Positions 37,171 to 47,477 of a stretch of 64,000 bases of DNA are shown in pieces. The notes beneath the pieces are model-generated. The model worked only from the letters and a program-made list of their open reading frames with translations, had not been told where the DNA came from and did not search any database. Position 1 is the stretch's first letter, and the number at the start of each line of letters is the position of its first letter. Origin of the DNA: Paramacrobiotus metropolitanus (Eukaryota; Tardigrada; Eutardigrada; Parachela; Macrobiotidae); assembly GCF_019649055.1 (NCBI RefSeq), contig NW_026570282.1, positions 310,001 through 374,000 on the forward strand, given 5' to 3'. A program made the position numbers and the translations under genes.

Positions 37171-38157
37171 TTTGATATTAGAGATTCAGGTGTGAATGAG
37201 CCCCTCACTGTTCATTAGCCCACATTTTTATATGGCTTTGACACACATCCCGAACAGTCCACAGCAAGGAACATCGAGTCAAGCTTATATCAACAAGTGG
37301 ATTTTCATAACCAACGACAACATCACTTTCCGTTCACTGTCAATGGGTTCTTTGCCGGATCCATCTTGACTCTCGTCTGTTGCATTTGATTTTAGGTTCT
37401 ACTTATATCAGAAAAATTCACGAAAAATTCAGTTCGAAACTTTATCAGAATATTTCACCAACTGAGACTAACAAAAACCACCAAAATCTGGATCATGCAT
37501 GCACAAATGAGGATCGCATTATGACTTTAAAACCAAAAAACATTCAAAAACCCAGTGCACTAACAAACCATTAGCAATACTGCGTCACATCACCAAACAA
37601 AATTGAGAGAAGGAACGCTTATAACACATGGCAGAAATTGATTAGGTAAAATCTATCACAGTAAATTCGATATTTCATTGTTCTGCTGAGGTAACAAACA
37701 TAAGACCAGAAAGATTACCGAACAATAACGCCAGCTTATCATGGACGGGACCATCCAATTCTGTTATCCCGACTAGTGCGCGTTGGTGGATCATTTGGGT
37801 CGCCTAAAAAATTAAAATAAATTATACCATTGTCACAGATTTCGACCAGAACCACTAAATTAATTAAACAAGCCGCAAGCCTGTCTGTGTAGAGTTCAGT
37901 AAAAATTGTGGTACGTAAAGCGTCTGGTAAAAATTCTACTACGCGTAGACAATGAACGATAAAAATATAAAATCATCTATTGGTTGATATTCTACAGAAA
38001 CAGATTTAATTTTGATAAAAACTGTTTACAGTACTTTTCAGTTAAGTTTTACGATTTATGGTGATTAATGCGGACTTCAGTGCACTTCAAGATACATGAT
38101 AGAGATGTTGTAATAACACACAGGAAAACAGATATCGACATCAAATTTCTAATTAAA
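37171..38157. other. Intergenic, upstream of cadherin-like gene
   Basis: About 990 bp with the promoter of the minus-strand cadherin-like gene and the KLHL 3'UTR. No further feature recognised. Confidence 0.55.
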
Positions 38158-41007
38158 CTAAGTTTTAGTAAGCAAAGGCTTTTGCGGATCACCTTTCTTA
38201 ATTCTCATGACCACACAGCTCAGCCAACTTCTGGAACAAGGCAGTTCGCTTTTATGAACAGTCCAAGTGTCTGCGGCCTCATCATAAAACTCGATTTCCG
38301 ACGAATGGTTGTCCAAATACTTCTCTCCGCCCAGAACGTATATTTTATTGTCCAAAACGGACACACCCGGTCGATACCGTTTCGTGTTCATATCACCTAA
38401 CAAAGATCAACGCAGCGGTGAGCAATGACATTATTGTGTATAATTAAGCAGTCTTTGTATTACATTTCTTTATCCACTGATTCGTACTGGGATCATACGC
38501 ATCCACGCGATTCAGAGTTTCCTGGCCGCTTACAATTCCACCTACACTCAGCATCACATATCAGGTATAAAATATTTCGTGAATAGCTGTGTAATGTGCT
38601 CGCAGCTTACGTAAATTAAAAAGATGCCTTACGTAAATCAAAAAGATTCAAAAACAAACTTAAATATTAAAGACACAGTCCAGTTTTGACACAGCCCGGC
38701 GACATGCTTACCGATTACGTAAATTAAGCCGCTTGGACCAACACAAGCCGCGCATCCGCTGCGGTTGGTCGGCATTCTAGCCAAGTCGCTCCACATGTTA
38801 TTCTTCGGATCATAGCGAAATGCATAATTTGTGCTCTCATAGCTTTCCGACGATATCACTCCTCCAAAGATGTACAAATAACTGCGATACGCTACAACGG
38901 CACAATTACTCAGCGGTGTCCGCAGGTTGGCCACATTCTGCCATCTATTGGCGTGAGGGTCATAGCGCTCAACTGTCTCCAGTCGGCGGACTCGATCGTA
39001 ACCTCCGATGGCATATATATGGTCGTCCACGAGTGCAACTCCCACTTCGGAGCGGGCCTGCTGCAAGGGAGCCATATCGCGCCATTCGTCCAGAATCGGA
39101 TCGTAACGATACACTTGTCGCACAGCCGACCCATCAGGAAATTCCCCACCACACAGGTACATGAAATTTTCTCCAGTTATGACTAGTCCCGCTTTGCTAA
39201 CAGCCTGTGGAAGGCTTTTTAGGTGACACCACTGAGAGTTCAGCGGATTGAAGCACTCGACACTGCGCAGCACGACTTTATCATCCTCACCACCCACACA
39301 AACAATAACTTCCGCAAAACCTGGAATAGGATCCATAATTAACTTACCATTAGGTAACCATTACGATCCATACTACGCAAAGCAAGCAGTTTCACTACAG
39401 GGTAACAACTAACAACATAAACAAAACCGCAAAAATGGTTACCACGAAAATTACTGCTCCTAGTCCATTTGACAGCCTAATGTGAACTGCGAAGGGCACA
39501 TATTGATCGATCAACACATTATGGTCGAAATAAAATGGCGTCGCATAGTCCGGCTACTGTACACGAAGAAGCGTAAAGACGAACCGCGAATGGCAGGCAA
39601 TCGCTCATTCTCAACCACTTCCGATTCCACCATTCCAATTCCAATGTAAGTTGCATAGCTTCTCTTATTAACAGTTAGCGATGAAGATCAAAAATATTTT
39701 ACTAAAAAACACTGTCAGCCAAATTTAATCAACAATTCATTTCTATTAAATAAGTACAGCTGAGTAAATTAATAATTACGAACTAACATTCGCTGATGCA
39801 AAACAATTATGATTTCACAGAAAATTAACTCACCAAACGATTTTCGTAATCGGCAGCGCGAGGATGTCCATTCTATTCGGCGATTGGGCAACTCGTGAAA
39901 GTATCTTGCTTCTCGAAGGAGATCTTGAGCAGCTGGATTGTCCTGGATGGCACTCAATGGGGCCACAATATCTTCAAGATAATATGGACTCAGAAGCGGC
40001 AAGCGAACATATTGCAAAATTTCCGCAAACTGCGGCGTCCGGGGAATGGGATCGTGGAGTAACCAGTGCACCACGGCATCGAAGACGGTCTCCTCCCGTT
40101 CGACATTTAAGTCATCCGATCCAATTAAATCAATCACCTGTACACATAATCAGATAATATTTAACACAGAACTAAGTCACGTGCAGGCTGTGCAGCAAAA
40201 AAAAACTTGACAGTTAAAAAAGAGCAATTTGCTCATGCATCTACACCCAAACGGGCGCACGTAATCCAATTTAATTATCGAAATGAAATAACCTTGTCTT
40301 TGACCATCTCAAGAAACTCCGCGCACTGTGATACAGCGGCAAAACGCTGTAGAGCAAAATTCTTCGCTTTTTCAGCCAGCATTGTACACGAATGCAGTTC
40401 GGCGAAGCAATGCATCATCAGACAGTTGGTTTCGTCCATATTCCGTTCCAGAAAGCTGCAACATGCATCCCGAATGGGACCAATATCCAGGAAGGTTGCA
40501 GCGGCCAACAGCGACTGCACATTATTCTTATCGATACATATCTCCGACGAGTATGCGTAATTAATCACACTGAAAACAAATGCAACCATATGTGAAGTCA
40601 CAGAATACGTGCGCAACGCTGAAAAAGTCAATAATTAAAACCCACTCTTTCAAAGTGCATCCCGTGATGTTCTGCAGCTGAATTTCGTCCTTACTGGCTT
40701 CGTCCATCTTCGAAGTGAACATTCCACGAAAATAACTGCTGCAAGCACTCAGAACAAGACGATGACAGGAGACTCCCATGGAGCCCGGAACGGCGTCGGA
40801 TCCGTGCAAGATAACATCGCAGAAAGCCCCACTGGCCTTTAAACCATATAGTCCACGAAGGATACTGGAAGGATGCTGCAGGTTTACAAAACTATAGGGA
40901 GCATCCTCTAATGAAGCATTTTGTGATGAATGCTTGCCAGTTTCACCAATAGCATCAGGGAGATCACGGGCATGCGCACGCTTCGGATCGCCCTCAAGAA
41001 GAGACAT
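38158..41007 (-). CDS. Kelch-like protein (BTB-BACK-kelch)
   Basis: Six exons in transcript order: 41007-40646, 40569-40293, 40137-39834, 39320-38712, 38541-38464, 38396-38158, giving 622 residues. KLHL proteins are substrate adaptors of CUL3 ubiquitin ligases. The N-terminal 55 residues are low in structure; then comes a BTB domain (FCDVILHG, HRLVLSACSSYFRGMF, VINYAYSSEICID), a BACK domain (EREETVFDAVVHWLLHDP, VRLPLLSPYYLEDIV) and about six kelch blades (IYAIGGYD, VERYDPHANRWQNVANL, YLYIFGGV, VDAYDPSTNQWIKK, IYVLGGEKYLDN). The ATG at 41007 follows a possible 5'UTR acceptor. The exon 1 donor (GTGGGT) is weak but restores the BTB sequence. I cannot assign a KLHL orthologue. Confidence 0.92.
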
Positions 41008-42110
41008 CTCCTGCTCCAACAACGTCTAACAGAAGATTCCTCGATGTCGGAAAATACGGTCAAAGATCAACCATCGTAAACCAGATTCAGCCGTTTATAT
41101 TCTAAATCAGATACAAAAATAAGGATTCTATACTTCCTCGATCGAAAACAAGCCTACGTCGACAAGAAAAACCGTACCTTTACTTTTGATCTGGCAAAAA
41201 TTATTGGCAAAGTGCTCCAATGAACTGGCTCATTCAAATTTTCAAAAGCATGCGACTCGAAATATCGAGGTCAAAGCCCGATCGGCAGATCGCAGACGTT
41301 TGGTGTCTGGCAAGGAGTACGAAACCAAAACAAACCTACCGCCCGGGAATGCAAGCTATGTCAAAAATCAAAATACGATCTGACAAAATTCAAAATTGTA
41401 CTTATTTTATTCTTTTTTAGGCCCTTTTGTGATGTGCTTGCCCTTTTTGCCTTTTTTTGCGGCGCCAAAATGTTGCCTTATTGTCAATTACGTAAAAATT
41501 CGTTTTGATAATTTTCGAGAAACTGTGAACTATCGACTACCTTGTACTGTACCAACCAATATGACAATAAAGGCTGAAATAAAATGTTATATATATACAC
41601 TACTAGTAGGTAGTTAATTCGCCAATGTCACAAGCGCAGTAATAATACTCGTAATTGCACTAGAGAAGTACTTCTTCCCTTAAACATTTACTAGGCATTG
41701 CAGACTGCTCACAACTTTGCGAAAAAAGAGCACAATTACAAGTTTTAAAGAGAATTAGGTCTTAATTCATGCAGGCAGGGTTACTTATCACGGTATGTCG
41801 GCAACTTTTGTTTCCGTAAGCTTAATTCAAAATTTGGAACACTTTCGACTTTCCATTGATTCAATTCCATTTACCTAATCCATTCTAACAATAACATGTC
41901 TTAAGATTGCATTGCTTGCTGAATCCGGCGTAATTTGCGGTATTGTAATTTTGCAAATTTATGTACAGTACTTATTTTGCATGGTCTCCTTTCTGTTTTC
42001 CGTAGACTGTCAAATATCGTTGGTATGAACAATGCGCCCAAGTATTGTTGTGGACTCGCTTGGGCGCATTGTCTTCACAATATCAAAAACCACGAGGGAA
42101 TGGAAGGCAT
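41008..42110. other. Intergenic, KLHL promoter to THG1 3' end
   Basis: About 1.1 kb, AT-rich. Holds the hairpin at 42029-42072 near the THG1 3' end. No gene recognised. Confidence 0.55.
42029..42072. repeat. Stem-loop downstream of THG1
   Basis: 14-bp perfect arms (ACAATGCGCCCAAG and complement) around a 16-nt loop, 38 bp past the THG1 stop on its transcribed strand. It could be a 3'UTR structure. Confidence 0.7.
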
Positions 42111-43252
42111 TTAATTATTGTCATCGTCACCCAAAATTTGTGGATGTTCCTTCCAAAAATCTTCACCGATAATATCTACGTTTAAACCTTGTACATCGGA
42201 AACAGCAAGATTTTCGTTTGAGAGATCACCTCCCCCATCTACCACAGGAGAGCATTCACGGCGAATTAAAACACTGCCTTTACGATACAACTGAGGAAGA
42301 TTATTGTAATTAATCCCAAATTGTGAAAATAGTATCTCGTTTTTATCCCCCGCCAGCGTTCCCTTGAGTCTCAGTTGAGCTTCTGCCGGCGTCATTCCAC
42401 CTTGCTGGACCAGAGCCCAAAAGACTGTATTGTACAGGTTATTAATGTGGCAATCCGCTTGTCGCCATGAAAGGTAATCCCGCAGGATCCGACGAGACGG
42501 ATACAGCACGATACGTGCATCGAAAGATGGAGGATATTGTAAGGGAATGGTGGGAAAAAATTCCGGCCAATGGAACACGAATCGGCTCGTGAATAAGGAA
42601 AGGACCGTCGAAAGTATCTTGCTGTAATTTTGTAAACAGAAAATGAACAAAAAATTCAATAATTGTGATGTCAATTTATTGTCAACTTGTCAATTTATTT
42701 ATTTAATAATTTCGCCACGCAGCAGATAAAAAAAAGAAAAAAAAATTATACAGCCATAATTTATTAGAAAGATTTTTGAAAATTCTTCGGTATTTCGTTT
42801 AGTCCTCGTGCTCAAGTTCAGTTTACCGTCTACGACTTTTAAGTTTTTGCAACTTTTATTTACTAACCTTTCGCGGCGATTATATAAATTGCAATCTTTA
42901 TGAAAGACGAAACTGTATTCATCGCTCTGTCCATACGCCAGCACCACATCTTTGAAACCTCTCATGACATGAGAAGCCGCACACGACATCAAATTCAACG
43001 AGCGATCATCGTTTGGCTTGTGAAATTTATGCACGTCTGCAAATCTGAAACCCAATCACCCATAAGAAAGAAAATTTCAATGTTGAATTACAGATTTGAA
43101 GGTTCGAATAAATTCTATGCAAAACATAAACTTACCGATTATACCAACCTGTGAAAACTCCTCCCGTCGACGCGAACTACTGGCCAACATCTTGGAAGCA
43201 TCGCGTCCGCCAGCTCGAACATTTTTACGTACTCAAATTTGCTTTTGGCCAT
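42111..43252 (-). CDS. THG1L: tRNA-His guanylyltransferase
   Basis: Three exons in transcript order: 43252-43149, 43044-42868, 42621-42111, giving 263 residues. THG1 adds the G(-1) residue to the 5' end of tRNA-His by 3'-to-5' polymerisation. Signatures: N-terminal [10 protein letters not shown], then [16 protein letters not shown] (first metal-binding Asp), [12 protein letters not shown] (second Asp and Glu), [40 protein letters not shown] and LYRKGSVLI. All splices restore family sequence. There is no mitochondrial presequence before MAKSKFEY, unlike some vertebrate forms. The C-terminal 50 residues are acidic and specific to this species. Confidence 0.95.
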
Positions 43253-43414
43253 TCTATACTAACTGTAATTACAGGATACAGTTTGCGAAAGGTTAAAGAA
43301 ACGCGAAACTACTGTACTGCCGAAAAGCAGTTCAAACTTTAAAGTACTTACTGAGGTACTCCGTAGTCCGTACTCGATAAAATTATAATTAATCTGAAAA
43401 TAAAATACAGTATA

Positions 43415-44026
43415 CAGTAAAACCTCCTCGTACGTACACTCCCAAGATACGTACACCTCTCACTTAAGTACGAAAAATTCTGTACCGAAACTCTCCGTAG
43501 ACTACAGTACAGGGGGGAACCTCTACGTGACGTACACCTCTACGATGCGTACACGTACACTTTTTCTCTGTACCGCCTAAGCACTAAACTGTACGCAATC
43601 ACCTCGAACATGCGTACACTGGCGAGTAGAATTTGATTTTTTAAAATATCCGATGGGAAAATCGTGAAAAAACAAAGAAGTTAGCTCAGAATTGTAGGTT
43701 GTCTTTTGTTCTGAACTGATTCGGACGACGTTTTCTGTTCGAAGTGTGTAGGAGAAACTTTTCCGCCTGCTTATATGCTGTAAAAAGATAAAAATTTGTG
43801 TGAACTAATGCTACATATACATTTCAGAACTGCACGCTGTGTGCAGTACAGTTGCATGCAGTATAGTGAGTATACTGAGCAGTGAGCACTCCGCAGTGGG
43901 GCAGTGCCCTCATTATACAGTCGCCCCCCAGGGGGGCTTGGGGGTGGCGATTCTATGTTACGTACACCTCTGAGTTACGTACGAAATTTTTTGAACGGAG
44001 GTGTACGTATCTTGGAGGTTTCACTG
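43415..44026. mobile_element. Pogo/Tc1-mariner-like non-autonomous element (MITE)
   Basis: About 612 bp. Left end CAGTAAAACCTCC, right end (complement) CAGTGAAACCTCC, each next to a TA dinucleotide as expected for a Tc1/mariner-pogo target site. Further in, AAGATACGTACACCTC occurs at both ends; the left end has about 16 extra bases between the two blocks. The word TACGTACACCTC recurs through the element as subterminal repeats. No transposase frame is present. The CAGT-x-AAACCTC terminus is typical of pogo/Tigger-type elements from family knowledge. Confidence 0.75.
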
Positions 44027-44062
44027 TAGTACAAAAAAATCAGTAACAAATGCAAACCGAAT

Positions 44063-44171
44063 CCTGGTTTGATTCTTGTCACCGTCTGTACTTTATGGCG
44101 TATGCAGTTCGGTCTCGGAGACCGAACTGCATACGCCATAAAGTACAGACGGTGACAAGAATCAAACCAGG
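44063..44171. repeat. Perfect 109-bp palindrome
   Basis: 54-bp arms, exact complements, with a single central base at 44117 (GGTCTC-G-GAGACC). As RNA it would be a near loop-free 54-bp hairpin. No ORF. It lies between the two MITEs. Confidence 0.93.
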
Positions 44172-44258
44172 ACTGCCCGAACCGGACCGAGTTGGGTGCG
44201 AACTGCAAAGCCGACCATTTTCGGTATGAAACAGAGAAGTACCACCAGCGCTTTTGTG

Positions 44259-44807
44259 TAGGGATGGCAAGACTTCACTAGACTTCACTTCACTAAACTA
44301 AAACTTGGTCAAAACTTTTAGTCACTAAATTTCACTTCACTAGAAGTCCAAGTGACCAAAATTCACTTGACTAAAAGTTTTAGTCGTTAACCGTCGTTAA
44401 CCTTGACTAACTTGTTTTCATAAAAATATTGTGTGGTGAAAGTTTCTTGAGGAATCAAGCAATTTTTAAATAGAATAAAGAAATTGCATTGTGAAATCCG
44501 TTCGGAAAATTGATAATAACACGCGATTTTGGTACAGCCGGGCTAAAATTAGCGACACTTGGACCGGTTAGGCCAATCTTCCGATGGTAAGCGCATAAAA
44601 ATTCTACCTTTTTCCCGTTTTAGAGCTCCTGACGAGTCAGTTTTAGGAAATCGGTTAACCATCACTTCACCAAAACTTTTAGTGGCTAAAATCGACCTCA
44701 CCAAAGTTTTTAGTCACCAAAATTCACTAAACTAAAATCTCTAGTTTCGCAAATTTTAGTGACGGTTAACGACTAATTAGTTGACTAAAAAAATTTTGCC
44801 ATCCCTA
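44259..44807. mobile_element. hAT-like non-autonomous element (MITE) with 8-bp target duplication
   Basis: 549 bp bounded by TAGGGATGGCAA and its complement TTGCCATCCCTA. Flanking 8-mers are identical: CTTTTGTG at 44251-44258 and 44808-44815. An 8-bp duplication with a (C/T)AGGGATGGCAA terminus is the hAT superfamily signature. The interior is packed with CACTAAA/TTTAGTG words in both orientations, which would serve as subterminal transposase sites. No protein is encoded. Confidence 0.9.
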
Positions 44808-44991
44808 CTTTTGTGTAAGCGATCAATCCTTTGTTACTTAGTTTCTAGTTCTTTGTACTTGGTAACTGACTACTGTCTACTGACGGTGTCTGTAACTGTC
44901 TACATGAAGCCAAAATTGAACAAGTAACCTTAATTTTAAAATCAATTCAGCAATCATTTGGACTGTTGACTAGGTGCCCAGCCATGAAATT

Positions 44992-45145
44992 AGTGACGTT
45001 GCGCAAACGCGCTTCTGGTGGCAGTTGCTGGTCGCTCGTCGCTTTTATCCAGTCTGTGCTCTGTCTATCAGAGATAGAGCGCAGACTGGATAAAAGCGAC
45101 GAGCGACAAGCAACTGCCACCAGAAGCGCGCTGCGCAACGTCACT
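44992..45145. repeat. 154-bp near-perfect palindrome
   Basis: Arms of about 76 bp (from AGTGACGTTGCGCAAACGCG) differing at only a handful of positions, with almost no loop. It is GC-richer than its surroundings. No ORF is convincing. Confidence 0.9.
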
Positions 45146-45573
45146 ATTATATTAATTTACTGCGTCCAATTACAGTACATAAACTGCGTCCAGGGATTGT
45201 ATAAACGATGCGCTACGAATCAGATCCTGTATCGATAGAGCGGCAATTTCCTACAATTTTTGATTGGTAGTCTGTACATTTGGATGCTTCTGATTCGATA
45301 ATTTTGTAGCGGGAACGAGTTACAATTGCCAAAGCCTTTGGGGGCTGCACTTAGGTTTCTGACTAACAGTAGTGAGTGACTGGTCGGCAGACAAATCCGC
45401 ATAGCTGCGGCGATTCCGTTTGTTTAGTCTTCCGAATTTTCAGTGCCGAGTGCAGGAATAGACGGACGCCGCTGCCATTAGACTGCACCTTGCTAACGGT
45501 CAACTGTGGATGTATTTATGTTGACTTCCTCGAACTAATATTTTTACGGGTTTCATTTGTGTTTTGGGACAAA

Positions 45574-47477
45574 ATGTCCACTTATACGTCTGGGACGGGC
45601 GTAGGCTCGGGCTACGCCAATGTTCACGACACTGTAGACAAAGTTACGAATTTTTTCTCCTACCCGGGACTCATTCGATCAGCAGTCCTGGTGCTGCCCT
45701 TTATTTTGGGTGTTGTCAACCGCAAAATATGGTTTGGTGTCGACCTCATTGCTACGACGGTGGCTGCTGCTGCGTGGCTGCTGTTCCCGCAATCCCTGCT
45801 AGGATTCCAGGTATGAGTAGCTCGTTTCGGTTCTAACATCGTGTGCCAACTCAGAAGTAGCTACTTCTTTCCCCTTTCCCTTGGTAATCTTGTATTCCTT
45901 CGTAGGATTCAGTTGTGAATTACATCAACCAGTTCTATCAAAACTTATTTAGTTCTGGTTACATTTTCCGATTACCCTAATATTGGCGTATAATGATAAT
46001 ACCCGAAATGTTACTGTAGTAATCTCTTCTCCAAGCCAGTTGCAGGATTGCTGCTAAAGCTAATAAACTCACGAGTGACGAGTACTTAATATTTTTACGC
46101 GTATTTGCGGCCTTTGGAATAGGTGTCGCGATCGCTTTTGGATGGAGTGGACCTTCAGCTGGGTCGGATGGTTGGCAGTGTTTTGGCCGGAAACGCTGTT
46201 CTTTGGTTTCTCCAAACGAAACGCACGAAGGACCCCGACACTATTCAGCCTGCGCTTTTGCTGACACGCGTTATCGTACGTGAAACACTGAAACAGATCG
46301 TATTTAATTTCATACAAATACAGGCTGCCGTGAATTAGATGCCTCCTCGATCATGATAGTGGACAGCTGAGCATTAATAAGCTTATAAGCATTAATAAAT
46401 GTAAGTATTTGCAGACCAACGCAGTCCTTATGGTCGCTCAAATCGACATCCAACTGTTCTCTAAAGCGTGGAGCCCAGAAGTATGTATTTGTGTTTTTTT
46501 TTAAAACAGTGATCGTTTGTGCGTTAGTTAACAAAACAAATTTTTCAGCATATGACATTCGGTTTGCTTGGAGCCGCCTTGTGGACGGCGGGATCACTGG
46601 TTCATTTGGTATGGTTTTTCTCGTGTTAAATCTGCATGCAGCACACCCGACAGATTGCCTTGATTGTTGATTTGTAGGTTATTGGTGGGTATCCCGGTGG
46701 ACATCTGCAACGTTACAGAAACATCAACAACTTCTTGCTGCGCGATTTTGCCCTGTGCGTGGTAATTGGATTCACCCTGTATGGTTTTCCGCGCTGGTTT
46801 TTGCGCAATTTTGTAAGTGAATGAAACTTGTTTTGGATCATAGTTTTGAAATGTTTTAGTTCATTGTACTCATGTGAACTTATGATTATTCAATGGCCTA
46901 ATATTTTTTCGTAATTTGAGATCCCTGTTGGTAGCATCATCATGCTGTGTTTTGTAGACTCTGATCCGAACCCTTGATGGTGTTCATGAGCATCTCACTC
47001 GAGCGTTTGGCGCGCTGATTTTTGGGGCTGGGTTCGCCGCGTATCAGGCTGTAGGATTTTTGAATGACCGCGACAAGGAAGCTCATTTCATTGAGCGCTT
47101 AGTGGTAAGATATTTTCGCTTTGAATTGTTCGAATTGATTTGAGACTATCACTTTGCAGACAATCGGCTTCCTTATGGCTTCCCTCATCTATGCCCAGTT
47201 CTTCTATTTCAAAGAGTGGAACATGGTCTACTGTTGGGGAGTCCAGTTTGTTCTGATCCTGTGGGCTATTCACTCCTACTTGGGCTTGACATCTACTGAA
47301 CGACACTATGTTCCGGTAACACAGACTAGGAGAATTGTTACTGACGATCGTTTCTCCACACGGGCCGTTGGTGAAGATCGCTTCGCCACAAGGACTCCAA
47401 CTGGGACTTACCGCGATCGTATTACTGCCCGCGAAAGAATCCCTGCTGGAGATTATGAGTTTGACAAGGAGGGCTAG
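45574..47477 (+). CDS. Multipass membrane protein with internally duplicated two-exon unit
   Basis: Six exons: 45574-45810, 46123-46275, 46549-46608, 46678-46812, 46958-47104, 47160-47477, all phase 0, giving 349 residues. I do not recognise the family. Hydrophobic helices: SAVLVLPFILGVVN, LIATTVAAAAWLLFP, MVGSVLAGNAVLWFL, MTFGLLGAALWTAGSLV, FALCVVIGFTLYGF, AFGALIFGAGFAAYQAV, IGFLMASLIYAQFF and VQFVLILWAIHSYLG, so up to eight. Residues from about 80 (VSRSLLDGVDLQLGRMVGS) and about 194 (LIRTLDGVHEHLTRAFGA) align, and exon borders fall at the same places in both (before the LDGV segment; after RVI and RLV). The cytosolic tail repeats DDRFSTR/EDRFATR. The start has a usable context and is preceded by an in-frame open stretch without clear coding bias. 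Confidence 0.78.

Larger units (their letters stand above)
43253..45573. other. Intergenic, transposon- and palindrome-rich
   Basis: 2.3 kb with two MITE-like elements (43415-44026 and 44259-44807) and two long palindromes (44063-44171 and 44992-45145), listed separately. No gene recognised. The last 400 bp should include the promoter of the next gene. Confidence 0.6.

Noticed and set aside
45906-45960. Exon-like segment reading DSVVNYINQFYQNLF after an acceptor-like CGTAG
   Set aside because: Exon 1 joins exon 2 (46123) directly in phase 0, and that junction mirrors the junction in the second repeat unit. Including this piece breaks the frame and the symmetry.
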